Part shown: positions 38,813 to 51,498 of the stretch, one piece after another
Position numbering within the stretch: the first letter of the stretch is position 1
Layout: each line of letters begins with the position of its first letter
From: Cunninghamella blakesleeana
Taxonomy: Eukaryota; Mucoromycota; Mucoromycetes; Mucorales; Cunninghamellaceae
Length of the DNA stretch: 64,000 nucleotides
NCBI GenBank assembly: GCA_017871115.1
Contig: JAFCIZ010000001.1
Coordinates: 5,883,501 to 5,947,500 of the forward strand
Reading direction: 5' to 3'
Translations under genes and position numbers: made by a program
Notes under the pieces: model-generated
The model's input: only the letters and a program-made list of their open reading frames with translations
The model's database searches: none
Told to the model about the DNA's origin: nothing

Positions 38813-39366
38813 TTGAACCATTAAATAATAGCCATAATCATAATAATATGACTAGACCTCGTAGAGCTGTTACTTTACCATCCTCTTTTGAATCTTACAT
38901 TTTTGGTAATAAGCATGAACCAACCTCATCATCCTCTTCTTCTTATACAACCTCTCCTATTTCCATGAATGATACCCTTCACCATCATTATTTACCACCA
39001 TTAGTCCAACCATTATCTTTATCCATGAAACCTACACCAATGGAACCTGTTTCTTCTACTTCAATGATTTCCCCTACTCTTCAACATGATTCCCTTTTCC
39101 ATTCTCATCCTCAACGTAGACCACAACGTGCTCATTCTACTTCATCTACTTCTTCTTCTATCTCTTCTTTATCATCATCGTCCTCTTCTTCTTTTTTATC
39201 CCCACCTCTTCCTTCTTCTCCTTCTCTCCCTCTTCAACGTCAACAAATCATTTCAGAATTCACAAAACCAATGATTCATCTTCCTCCTCCTCAACTTCGT
39301 TACTTAGATACTCATGGAAATCATAAGCATTTTGATTTGGATAACTTTGTTTCTACTTTTTGCTAA
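38288..39366 (+). CDS. Nrg1-like C2H2 zinc-finger transcription regulator
   Basis: Two exons (38288-38445 and 38538-39366) encode 328 aa. Two tandem C2H2 fingers lie near residues 40-95: YHCIEPGCNKSFTTSGHLARH...H, a TGEK-type linker (HTGEKN), then CRHPGCPSRFSRQDNMMQH...H. The intron splits the Ser codon in finger 1. FTTSGHLARH and FSR.DN..QHYRTH are the signature of the Nrg1/Nrg2 group of fungal repressors. The rest is Ser/Pro/Gln/Asn rich, with a run of about 11 Asn at about 38781-38812, and is likely disordered. A second ATG directly follows the first. Target genes and the role in glucose, stress or morphogenesis control are inferred only from the family. Confidence 0.87.
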
Positions 39367-40350
39367 ATATATTTGATACCACTGGATTATTTTCATTATT
39401 ATTATTATTATTACTATCATTATTATTTAAATGGGATGGTTTTTCTTACTTTCATTTACTGGGTTATCCTCCTCCTTCATCTTTCTTTTATTATTCTGGT
39501 TTTTTTTTTTTATTCATCCCCTCCTCCTCCCCTTCCAATCCTTATTTTTATATGTAATTAACAACTTTTTTTATTTGTTTCCGTAACGGCATCATCAAAC
39601 GAAAAAAGGAAACAAACATGATATATACAACTGATTATGACCATATTATTACTATTACAATTATTATTATTATTATTATTATTACATTTATATACATACA
39701 TTTATTTTTATATACATTTTTATAGATTTTTTTTATTGTACTTTTTTTTTTTATTATTATCATTATTATTATTTGCTTTTGGTTATTTTATTTTGATTAT
39801 TTTGTAACTTTTATTATTATTTATTAGTATATATTATTTATATATCATTTTATTATTATTATTATATACCTTTTTTTAGAAGAAATCTCCACACAGTGTA
39901 ATTATATTACCTCCCTTTTTTTTGTATGCTTTTTTTTTTCTTTGTTTTTTTTTTTTTTATCATACCTGTTTTTTTTATGTTTATGAATAAAATAAAATAA
40001 AAAAAAACCTACAAGTTGAAAAAAAACTATTCTCCTGTTCATTTTTTTTTTTTAAAAGGGGTTTATTGACAAAGAATCTTGTTTTTTAAAGATGATATCA
40101 TTTTTTTTTTGAGATTTGAATACTGATAATTATCACTCCTTTATTTAATTTAACATTCTTTGGCTTCCAAACTCTTTTATTTTATTTCCCAATTAATACC
40201 CAAGGGATGTTACTTTGTCATTAAAGCTCCTCCCCCTTTCCGTACTTTATATCCTTTTTTTGTATTATCAAATAAATAATTGAATCAAACAACAATAAAA
40301 AAAAAAAAAATAGAAAAGGGATATAAAAATGTGTATGTGTGAGAATATCA

Positions 40351-40384
<34 letters not shown>

Positions 40385-40492
40385 GGAGGATCATTGAATT
40401 TTATTATTATTTACATCGTCAAAATGGTGATTTACAAATAAGGGTCATCACCAAAAGTTATTATTATTATTTTTTACACAAGTAGAGATCTT
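39367..40492. other. Convergent 3' spacer, Nrg1-like and TBC genes
   Basis: These 1.1 kb of T-rich sequence contain TTA/ATT repeats and a 31-base A-run at 40353-40383. Several AATAAA hexamers near 39985-40300 are candidate poly(A) signals. No coding exons were recognised. Short ORFs in the left part are homopolymer artefacts. Confidence 0.55.
40353..40383. repeat. 31-base poly(A) run
   Basis: A homopolymer lies in the 3' spacer of the Nrg1-like gene. Like the run at 2761-2797 it is followed by CGG. Confidence 0.85.
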
Positions 40493-43400
40493 TTATTTAT
40501 TTTTTAAATGATTAGGAGCATTGTGAAATAAAGTTTTCCACATATAAGCTTCTGATAATAATAATTCAATATCTTTTTCTTGCCAACCACTTGTTGGTAA
40601 TTGTTGTAAAAATATCATGATTTCCTATAATAAATAAAAAAAGACGGTTGATTCATGCGATCAGTATTTATATATATATATATTTGTATATATATAAATA
40701 ACTTTTTAATGCCCGATGCTCTTTATTATTATGTTCCCTTTTCCTTTTTTATTATTATTATATATACACAAGTTGTATTTTTTTTTTTTTACCTGGAAAT
40801 CCATTTTTTGTAATTGGGGTGACCATTTCACTAAAAATGCTGCACAAACATAAACGTGAAATTCAGAAAATCCTTCTGATGATCCTTCTGCAAGATAAGT
40901 ATCCCACATACGTATTGTATTTTTTAATGGCAATTCACGCATTAATAAACAGTTCATCCATCTAAATGCAAATTGTATAAATTCTACTCCTTCTTGCTGT
41001 AAATGATTGGCTAATTGGGCTAAATAAAAATAAAATAATAAAAATACATATAAATATACAATCAAATAGCATTTTATTATTCTTTTTTCATAAAATGCGT
41101 ACTTCATATATATGTTTATTACCATCAATTCTTGACACTAAATCTTTTAAGGTTACAATTTGTCTTTGAATTCCCGGCTGAGCAAAAGTATAATTATCCT
41201 TTTTAAAATAACAATAATAATAGTATTACTATTAATATCATCCTTATTAACTTTATTATGATATATATAATAATAATACCTGAATACCATCTAATAATTT
41301 TGAAAGGCACCAAAAACTATCAGCTTCAATAACATCTAATATTTCTTGATTTAAACTATTGACATCATAATTTTCTGGATCACTATCTAATTGATATATA
41401 TATATCATATATATATATATATATATTAAAAAAAAAAAACGAGTAAGAATGAGTATATATTATTTCTATAAATGTATATCCGCTATTATCCTTTTTTAGT
41501 TGATGGCTTGATTACCGATATATGCCGACAAAAAGACTTCAAAAATAGGAGTGACGAGATCATTAATTCCTTGAACATAGCCACTTGCAGGGTGTCTTAT
41601 TGCCCATTGATATAAGATCCTTTCCAAGCACTATCATCACAAAAATAAAATAAAAATAAATAAAACAATGAAGTTTAGCCTCATGTAATATAATTAGCAC
41701 GCTCTTGTACTCTATTTTTTTTTTAGACATATTCTTTTTTACCCCTTGCGTAGTAGTAGATTGATATAAAGGAACACCAGGATTAGTTCGTAATATATCA
41801 ATATGAATCTAATGTACAAATATATATATATATATATATATATACGTTTATTTTTAGTATACATTATATATGGAAATACTTTTTTTAAAAAAATAAAATA
41901 AAAAAATATTACCTGATGATATAAAGATTGATCTAAACCTGAGTTTCCTCTAGAATAAGAAGCTTTAACACTATCAGAGTACTCTTTACGCTTTCTAGCT
42001 AATGTTTCTTCACGTCTTTCTGAATTACAAGGTAAATAGCCCTAAAATAGTGATTTTAATAATTGAGTTTATATGTAACCAAAGAAAAATATATATATTT
42101 TTATTGTTGTTAATATCACTCCCAATATATATATATATCAAAAAAAAAAAAAAAAAAAAGAAGGGAAAGTGTACTTACTAATAATAATTGCCATGCCATC
42201 AATCTAAATTGCATTGGAATGCCACTCCAGCATATGCTTCGAAGTGATACTGTAATAAAAACGATATATGTATAAAAGGAGGGAATAAAAATTAATAATA
42301 TTTAAAAATCAATCTTTTTTATATTTGCTCTCCTTTATATTACTGTATGTATGTACTTTATTTGTTTGTTTTTATTTTGTCGTTGTTTATAGTTATTATT
42401 TATATTATCTTTACCAAGATCAACGTTTGCACTAGTCAATATTTCTTTAAATTTTTTAGATTTTCCAGGATCAGTCATTCGTTCAGGTTCAATATGCCAT
42501 AGTGTATGAGTTGGATCTAATAAATAAATATATATAAAGAAAGAAAGTTGTACAAAAAAAATGATAAATATTATTGTTGTTATTATTATTATCACTGTTT
42601 TTATATTAATTATATGTACCTTGTAATACATCTTTAATATTATATACAACACCTTTAGCATTTTTAGATACAGTTGATTTCTGTTGCTGCTGCTGTTGCT
42701 GTAATATATTAGATGGATCAGGAAATTTTGATATGCTAGTATCATGATTATTAGAATTGGTAATGTTATTATTATTTTCTGTTGATAGTTTATCTTTATT
42801 GGTTACAGTTGAGGTATAATTTTGTTTATTTATTTGTGGTAAAGTCGAATTATCGATTATATTGTTATTTTTATCCTTTGAAACAGAATTGGTTGTCGTT
42901 GTAGCTGTAGTATTCATAGGTGATGGATTGTTGTTGCTATTAATATTATTATTATTATTATTACTGTTATTATTGCTATTATTATCTTTTTTATTAATAG
43001 GTTCTTTATCCGTAGCAGTATTAGTGGTTGGGGTTATAGTCGTAACACGAGAGTTATCTTCCATAGAATCATTCCATTCATCATTGGTATCTTCTAAAAA
43101 GGCATTGAAGGATTTTTTTGTTGAAGAAACCGTATGTTTATGTTGTGTTGGCTTTTTATTTGAAGATAAAGTGGCGTTATTATTTTTATTGTTTGATATT
43201 AAAGCTGAAAATGATGAGGACTTTCCTGAAGGATAATGAGATGGTAGTAATGGTGGCGGTGTCGAACCATCGGTCGATAAGTTATGACGTGCAGTAACAA
43301 GGCTGGTATAGTTGTAACGTGCACCAATAACAATTGGTTCTTGATTTATTGTCTCATTATCTGTTTGCCCTGAAGATGAGCGAGGGTTGCTAGGAACAAT

Positions 43401-43877
43401 ACGTACACTAAAGAATATTAATATTTATTTATTTTTTTTGTAATAATTCACCTTTGTATATCAATATATTTATGCATCTCTGTTTCTTTATTATTATTAT
43501 TATTATTATTATTATAGTCAGTCATCCAAAGAAAAAAAACCTTTTATTTTAGTATGCATATATATATATGTGTATATATATTTATACCTTCCAGGGAATT
43601 TAAGTCCATTTCTTTTCCAAAAAGACCTATAAACCAAACAAAAGTAAATATTAGTTGATTCATATTTATTTCCTTCGTCAATAAAAAATAATATAAAGAT
43701 AACAAAATACTATCAGTACTTACTTTCGTGTCGCATCTTTTTAGAAAAAAAAAAAGTCAAAGGAATAAAAAAAATAGAAAAGTATTAAAAGTGTATATTA
43801 ATAAAAATTATACAAAAAAATAAATAAAAAAAGTTGGCTATTATAAATGGAGAGCTTGTTAACTTACTGTCAGTCAT
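40493..43877 (-). CDS. GYP1: TBC-domain Rab GTPase-activating protein (Gyp1/TBC1D22 type)
   Basis: It stimulates GTP hydrolysis on Rab/Ypt proteins, and Gyp1 acts on Ypt1 at the Golgi. About a dozen exons run from ATG 43877 to TAA 40493. The first coding exon is 10 nt and the second is a 13-nt microexon (43736-43724); they lead into SFWKRNGLKFPGSVRIVPSN. A ~250-residue disordered Asn/Ser/Thr-rich region with a Gln run (about 42681-42705) precedes the TBC domain. That domain shows LRSICWSGIPMQFR, the arginine finger in IHIDILRTNPG, the glutamine finger in YVQGINDLV, and MRELPLKNTIRMWDTYLAEG near the end. The C-terminal FLQQLPTSGW and EAYMWKTLFHNAPNHLK match TBC1D22/Gyp1. Both catalytic fingers are present. 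Confidence 0.92.
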
Positions 43878-44286
43878 TGTACACAAATAAAAATAAAATA
43901 AATTATATAAAGCTATTTTTTAAAATGAAAGAAGCAAAAGAAAAAAATAAATTCGGGGAAAGCTAAAAAATAAATTTTCTGGGCTTAAATAAAATTAGGT
44001 ATGTATGCATAGTTGTAATATATAAATATGATTATATTATATTATATTAATAAATTACTAAAACATCAAAATTAACTATTCGAATTTTTTTTATATTTAT
44101 ATAAACCTATTTGGTAATATATGATATGATATAATATAGATATAGATATATAGTTATAGATAAAAAAAAATATTTTTTTATTTACAAAGGATATCAATAT
44201 ATATTTAATTATTATATGCTTGATTATGGTGATTACAATTTTTTACTATTGCTTATGGTTATATATAATTATAATAATAGTAATTC
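43878..44286. promoter_or_regulatory. Spacer upstream of the TBC gene
   Basis: These 409 bp of AT-rich sequence lie between two minus-strand genes. They hold the GCP2 3' region and the TBC promoter, with a GATATA-type repeat at about 44125-44160. Nothing else was recognised. Confidence 0.5.
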
Positions 44287-47200
44287 TTATTTACTAGTAC
44301 AAAAGAAAGAGTTATAGTCTAATCTTGCTACCAAACATAAAAATTGAACAGATTCAGTTGCTGAAAAATAATTTAGTGCATCAATCAATAACTTCATATG
44401 ATAAGCAAATCCTTCTTCCATTTTTGTTAATGATTTTTGTACTGATTCAAAGTTGGAATAACTTGATTTAGAATCGGTTCCTACTTTTGGCATTTTAAAT
44501 AATCCTGATCGCTGATCTTCTAGCGAATGTAATATTTGGCTAAATTTTTCTGTATGAGATGTGAATTTTATACATGAACTCATTAATTTGTTATAAATCT
44601 AATATATATAAATATAAGCAATACATAGAAAATGAAATAAAAATAGATTAAAGAGATGGTTTACATTTTGTTACATTTTTTTTTCCATTATATTTTCTTT
44701 TTTATCTTTTACTTACCCTTAATAGCTTTGAGTTAGTGAGCATACATTCTTTCAAACAAGTATCTAAAAAGTCAGAATGATATTGTAAAACTTCGTCAAC
44801 AGTGGATGCCTAAATAAAATGAAAAGGAAAAACAAATCAGTGATAAAAGAAAAAATAACAATACAAGTATAGTATATATAATTACTTTAGTAAGATTTGC
44901 TTCCAAATGTCTCCAGTTTGGTTCCAAAACTTCATTCGTAACATAATAAGTAAACTGTTGAACAAAAGCAAGCATTTGATTTCGAAGTGTAAATATACGA
45001 AACTTCCATCGTTCAATTTCCGGAGAGCCAGATGACATTCGCCATGACATGCCTTTTTGGTCCATCCATGCTTTACATAATAAATCTTCAACATGCTTTA
45101 AATAAAGAAGATGACGAAATAATAATTGATATTTTGTAAGTGCTTTACGAGATATCACTAAAGATAAAGGAAAGGTAACCAAGTAATCTAAAGTCAATGC
45201 GTCGTAACCTTTAAAATGAATTAATATATATAAGATTAAAATAAGTTCATCATAGATTTAGAGTGTTACTAGATTATTATTTTTTAATATGTATATATAA
45301 ATAATCCTTTTTTATTTTTACCATTTAATACTTCTTTACTAGTAGAATTTGATCCTTTATTAGGTGTGCTAGAGTTAAGTATCATGCTACCAGATAAACT
45401 TTGAGACCTTTCTAGTAAATAAAAGGAGTTTGAGAGGCTCTTTTGTCCATCTTGTAATAAACCACTAGTGCTCATTTCCAATGGCGATCCTAAAGGCAAC
45501 TGTGACGTTTCCATTCCAGCAACATTAATAATACGTAATAATTGATCAATCAGTTTTAATGGACTCATGGCGACAACAACTTCTTCTTTAAATGGATCAT
45601 AGGCTGCTACTGAAGAAGAATTCCGTAAGACAATATCTAGTAATGATTGTAATCGAGTTAAAGGGATCTCTTGAGCTGGTTTTCTAAGCTCATCTTTTGC
45701 CAAATCTAAAAATGACGTTAAAAAGTCGGCTTGATCAAGAAAGAAGTAATGTTTTAAGGATCTATTTTAATAAGAAATTAAAAAAAAAAAATTAAATAGT
45801 AAGAATAATTAATTGAACATTGATTTTAATTCTGTTTTTAGTATTACTATAGTATTTGTGTTAAATCATTTTTAACTATTACCGTAATCTAGCTGTTAAT
45901 TGTTGCTCATTTAAAAGCAAATGTAATAATGTTTGATTTGCATATTTATAGGCTATTTCAAGATTTTTTATGAAGCTAAAATAGAAAAATAAAAATAAAG
46001 TTCAGTCATATATTAGAACGAGAAAATAAATTAATAAATAAATAAATAAAAAGAAACTTACATTCCACCATCAACAGCAGCCCAAACATCATTTCTAGTA
46101 GCTACTTGAGATAAATTACTATTATTTGGAGGTGTGGTTCTCCGATAAGCAAATGCTTGAGGATCATTGTTGTCATTATTGGTATTAAAACTTTTACTAG
46201 TTCGTTGATTTTGAGGTTGTTGTTCAATAGCGAGTATATTTTGTGATAATGTTTCAAGCATTTCTTCAGGTTTAGTAATATTAACACCACATTCACGCAC
46301 TACGTTTAAAAATTTACCAGCCAATAAAATTTGTTGTTTCAAAGGTTCCAAAAAAACAGGAACCAAACCACCTTGTCGTATTGTATATCTCATTTCCCAA
46401 TAGGCGTCATTAAAGTCTTCTTTAAGGTTTTCCTTTTTCACATTTCGTTTTTCCAAAACCATAAATTCATTATAGGGATCTTTAATTTCACCACGATATA
46501 TCCAAGAGTGTAATATATCAAAGTAAGGTGAAGAAGCACGAGAAAGTAAAAAAGTATAAATTTGTTTACATTTAGGATCACTATTACCAATACATATTGC
46601 AAATTGTATATAGTTAGTGAGATTCCATTTATTTAGCATTATTATTGTTTTTATTTACCCACTAAGACCAATTAGTCGTTCAGATAATATATTTAAAATA
46701 GCAGCTCCTTTTTGTTTATCAGGTATATGTACATTTTCAGAATCTTCTGCAGATTTTAATCCTTCTAATACAGCATCAATGTCATCTTCTTCATCATCAT
46801 TTAAAACTTTTTTCCCTAATCCACGTATTGCATTTGTCAATTGGTGTAAAATCCTCATTTGCTGTAAAGTATCCTGTGCAAAAAACCATAATCGATGTAA
46901 CGTAAATTGATTAGATGTTTGAAATTGATGTTCCAGTTGAGCAATAAAGTTAAGATATTCTTTGAGAAATACTCGTATAGCTGAGCATAATGCATGATTC
47001 ACGGTGCCATATTCAAATCGAGAAAATTGTTCCACAAATGAATCTACTGACATGTAATAAGTAGCCAAAGGAAGGAGTTTTTCTACCATATGTCGCAGAC
47101 TAGGATCTATTTAATTGATATTATATATATAGATAATTAGAAATAATATATCTTATTTATTACAATTATTCTATTTATTACCAAGTGTTGGATCTACATT

Positions 47201-47415
47201 ATATCTAACGTTGTCCCAAGTGGTGGTACTTTCAATTGATTTTAAATCGTCCATTGGATCATCATCAGAGTCATTTATTATTGAAGGATAATCAAACTTT
47301 ATATATATTCCATTTATACCCTAATAACAGTTGAATAATTATGTATATATTTATAAAAGGATAGTCCTGTTGAGTGTTTCTATTTTATCACTACTATTAT
47401 TACTCTTTTTATAGC

Positions 47416-47446
<31 letters not shown>

Positions 47447-48265
47447 AAAGATATTTACCATAAATACATAAAGAAGATCTTCAATCAAAGCAAACTCTTG
47501 TATATAATCAGGAAATACACCAACAGATGGGTGATTTTCGTTATCCTATTAAAAAAAAAAAAAGAATATTTAAAAAATAGACTGTGGTTATTTTATATTC
47601 CATTTCTAATATCTTCTTTTTCAAGCCTATGAAACTTACTACGTCGGCATCAATTTGTATTTGTGAAGGATCTTGTGTAGGTAAACCGTTTATATTTTGC
47701 GAAGTCCATAATTCCCCTGATGATATACCTAAATCCATGAATCATAATATAATAATACGTTTAGATCAAAATATATACATTGGTAGATTTAGTATTATAA
47801 AAAAAAAATATATAAGCCTTACTTCTTGGCATATTAGAAGAAACAGCTGAATATGATTGATTTTTTGAAGTCTGAGTCGTTGGATCAGTGGCTACAGCCA
47901 TATCGTTCATAAAAGAAGGGTATTTTGAGGGAATAAGAGAATCTGTACTGTTAGATATTGAATTATGGCGAATATTTGCCAAGTTTTGATTAATCTAAAT
48001 AAATAAATAAATAAAAACAGAAACAATAAAATAAAGAAAAGTTTAAATTAATTTAAAAGTAGTAATTATATATTTTTATATATTGATTTTATGCATTGTA
48101 TATTACTCTATTGAACTGTCTTTCTGAAAGTAGTACGCTTGTCCTATTTCCTTGAGTTCCACTTAGACGCCGATTATCACGCTTTTCTATTGTCGATGAT
48201 CTATATAATGGTGAAGAAGGTGGCGAACTTGTTTTTCGATTGGAGGAAACACGTGGATTCGACAT
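44287..48265 (-). CDS. Gamma-tubulin complex component 2 (GCP2/Spc97/Alp4)
   Basis: It is a core subunit of the gamma-tubulin small complex that nucleates microtubules at spindle pole bodies. About 14 exons run from ATG 48265 to TAA 44287. The N-terminal ~100 residues are Ser/Arg rich. The GRIP1 half includes FALIEDLLYVFMGINGIYIKF, RHMVEKLLPLATYYMSV, DILHSWIYRGEIKDPYNEF and YWEMRYTIRQGGLVPVFLEP, which are diagnostic of GCP2. The GRIP2 half includes LRSLKHYFFLDQADFLTSFL, YLVTFPLSLVISRKALTKYQ, FRHLLYLKHVEDLL and MLAFVQQFTYYVTNEVLEPN. An Asn/Gln linker lies between the halves. One intron contains a T11A23 tract (47416-47449). Confidence 0.93.
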
Positions 48266-49725
48266 TATACTTTTTTTATTATATTTATATGATAATTGTA
48301 CTAAAAAAAATAATTGTTAAAAAGAAAAAGGAAGATAAAAAAAAAGTTTGAATTAATGTTTAAAAAAATAAAAGCACCTGCGAAATTTTTAAAACCCGCT
48401 ATTTTTTTCTTCTCTATTAATTTTTTATATAATTTAAAAATGGCTATATTTTGTTTCATGCACAAGTACCTTTTTTTATATGATCACTATTAAAATTGAG
48501 TATATTTAATACTATAAAAAATCTAAAGAATAACATGGTGCGTTAAAAAAAAAAAGAAAAGAAAGATTTTTACTAGGTACATATTTTAGATAATTTTTAT
48601 ATTCACAAAAAAATAGCCACACGCTACATACACAAAAAAGTAAAAGAAAAAAATACAACTTTTCATTATATTGAATAAAAAGAAAGAGAAATCATCTTTA
48701 TTATTAAAAAAAGGGGAAGCTTGGTTAATAATAGGGTGTTATATTGAATAATGGAAGGTAAAATCCTGTGTAAAGCCAAATATCATAAAAGGTAATTAAG
48801 AATGATCAAAAAGATCAATACCAGCATTTAAAATGAAAACCCAGTATGCCAATTTATAAAAGATAGTCCTCAGGAATCGTAGCATATTGGCTTTATTAAT
48901 TTAAATTAAATAGTTTTGTAGATTAGCTTTACTATACAACATATATGTGTATATAGCATCAACCATGATTTTTACCATAAAAAGAAATTTCTTCTAGCAA
49001 TACTTTTAAATTAAACATTGTCAGGTATAACACAAAATGATTAAAAGAACATATAAATTTATTTCAATAATTCAAAAATACTATGTATATATAAAATATA
49101 CAATCAGGATCCAATTTGCACATACAAATATGAAAATAATGAAAATAATGAAAATAATATCTGTTATAAAAAAAAACCATCAGTATTAGAAATATAGAGT
49201 CTAAAAAACAAAAAAAGCCCTCCTGATGATGAAAAAAAAATTATATTTTATAGCTTGACATATTTATTGATGAAGGAAAAAAAAAGAAACAAGTTAAAAA
49301 AACAAGATTCATTTGTAAAACCCTTTTTTATTTTGCATTTTTCTTGATATTTTAATAAGCTATCTTACCATATTTTTTCTTTTATCAGTTTATACGGTCG
49401 TGCCAAATTATGATATATATAAGGGTCATCCCTAACTGACAACTTTTTATTAAGTTGTAGTAGTCCTTTTTTTTTTGTTCCCTAAAAGGCTATTGATATT
49501 TACCACATGTCTGTTATAATTTTCTATAATAAATACATTTAAAAAGAATATTTATATTTTAGAGAGTAATATTTACTCACTCACAAATGGTAAATTTTTT
49601 TTTTAGCCGAAAAGCCCTAATCCGCCATACTGGGCTTAAAATTTTTTAAAATTTAAATCCTTTTTTTTTTTTTTTTTAATTTTCTCTCTTTATCTTCTTT
49701 TTTATTTTTAAATTTTTCTTTAAAA
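48266..49725. promoter_or_regulatory. 1.46-kb divergent spacer, GCP2 / four-span membrane protein
   Basis: This AT-rich spacer lies between two divergent starts. It contains (ATGAAAATA)3 at about 49131-49158 and a strong CT-rich leader before 49726. No exon chain or RNA gene could be supported. Confidence 0.5.
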
Positions 49726-50976
49726 ATGGCGAAACGTTGTTGTTGTGTTATACCATTAAGGGCCGGAGCAGCTCTCATCGGTGCTATAATTGCTGTAAGT
49801 TAAATAATTATAATAGATACATATAGCATTAATAATAGGAATTACTAACTTTTTTTATTATTATTTTATTATAGTTGGTCTCTATTTTGCTTTTAGGGCT
49901 TACTTTCACAAAAAAAAATCGTAATAAATACAGCGATATACATATTTATATACATATATTTATATACTATTTTATATATTCTATTTTACTTTTGATACTA
50001 ACTTATTTTTCTTATTTTAGCTATGATTATGCATTTAGCTCTTATCAATCCAGCCTTACCTTGGGTCTATGTCATTGTTTATGGTAAAAAAAAAAAAAAG
50101 GGTTGCTATAATCTATATTATATTGTGTATGTATATGTTTAACTAAATAATATACGTAATTTTTATTTTTTCTTCTTTAGCTGTATCTGCAGTTATTGGA
50201 TTATTTGGTATAATAGCAGGTTTGGTTGTAAGTTTAGGGGAAAATAAGAAGGGAAAATAAAAATAATATATAATTTAGTAACATGAAACTAATTATTATA
50301 ATTATCATTACTATTATTATTTAGGGCAAGCTCCCTTTGATGCGATTATATAAATTATTGTTTTGGATCTTTCTCTTTATTTTCTCTATTTGGCAAGCGA
50401 TTAATTTCATTTTATCACTAGTTTATCGAAATCAATCTATCGACACTTGTGGAAAAAATGGAGGTTCTTCTGAAACAACAACAGATGGTAATAAAGAAGT
50501 ATCAGTTGGAGGTTTTACAACAACTTTCTTGGGAATGGAAGTAGGTGATACATATGGTTTAGCAAACTGTGATCAAGCTGCTCAAGCTGATGCTATTGGA
50601 AATGCTATTTTATTATTTTTTGGTGCTCTCTTTTTGGTAAAATTCCTGGATTTTAAAAATAATAATAATAACTATTTTTAAAAAAATTCGAGTTATTTGA
50701 TTGGATCAGGCTAACAATTAGCGTTATTTTATTTTATTTTTATTTTTTTTCGGTTATTAGTTCTACTTTGGCACTATTATATCTTCATATACTCGTCGAT
50801 TACGTGAACGTAAATTGGGACATAGATTACGTGAAGATGATGAATGGAATAGTAATATCAATGATTTAACCTCTGCTTATCGTGCTGATGCTAAAGCTGC
50901 CCCTCGTTATCCACTTAAACCTCTCAACCAAAAGAAAAAATCTGGCATCATGGGTAAACTTAAATTTGGTAAATAG
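49726..50976 (+). CDS. Four-span membrane protein with MAKRCCCVIPLR N-terminus
   Basis: Six exons join in phase and encode about 250 aa. The N-terminus begins MAKRCCCVIPLRAG, a basic/triple-Cys head followed at once by a hydrophobic helix. Further hydrophobic segments are HLALINPALPWVYVIVYAVS...GIIAGLV, LLFWIFLFIFSIWQAINFIL and AILLFFGALFLFYFGTIIS. A ~75-residue loop before the last helix holds two Cys (DTCGKNGG, GLANCDQA) that could pair. The C-tail is basic and ends KSGIMGKLKFGK. The topology resembles tetraspan/MARVEL-like proteins, but I do not recognise the family. The Cys cluster is a plausible palmitoylation site. The gene is convergent with the WD40 gene. Confidence 0.75.
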
Positions 50977-51280
50977 ATAGCGATGATCAACTTTATTTTT
51001 TTGGTGATCTTTTTTTTTATTTCTGTATTCCATTGTTATTTTATTATATTATTATTGTTATTATTATTTATTTATCTAGTATAAATTCTGTATATACATA
51101 AATATGTATATATATTCATTATTTTATGATTATTTTCTTGTGAATAGCAAATTTAATTAAAAATAAAAAATTATATATATATATATCCTTATAAAATATT
51201 CTATTATGTAGTGGTTTATTAAAAAATAATCACAAAATAGTTCATCTTTACCACCGCTATTACATTAAATATAAAAATAT
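50977..51280. other. Convergent 3' spacer
   Basis: These 304 bp of AT-rich sequence hold the 3' ends of the four-span protein and WD40 genes. Nothing else was recognised. Confidence 0.6.
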
Positions 51281-51462
51281 CTATTCTTCTTCATCTAATA
51301 ACTCTAATAATTCTCTTTCTTCTTCTTCGGTCATTTCATTATTTCCTTTGCTTTCTTCTTTTTTCTTATTTTTCTTTCTAGCCTCGTTGTATTCCATAAG
51401 GGCAGCATCTATTGGTAGGTATATATGTAATAAATATGTATTGAGTACTACGATTTTAACTA

Positions 51463-51498
<36 letters not shown>

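Noticed and set aside
42862..43236. 124-codon plus-strand frame
   Set aside because: It is antisense to the Asn/Ser-rich exon of the TBC gene. Leucine and valine runs are the shadow of its repeats.
48139..48351. 70-codon plus-strand frame
   Set aside because: It overlaps the first exon of GCP2 on the other strand, which has a good start, splice donor and family match.
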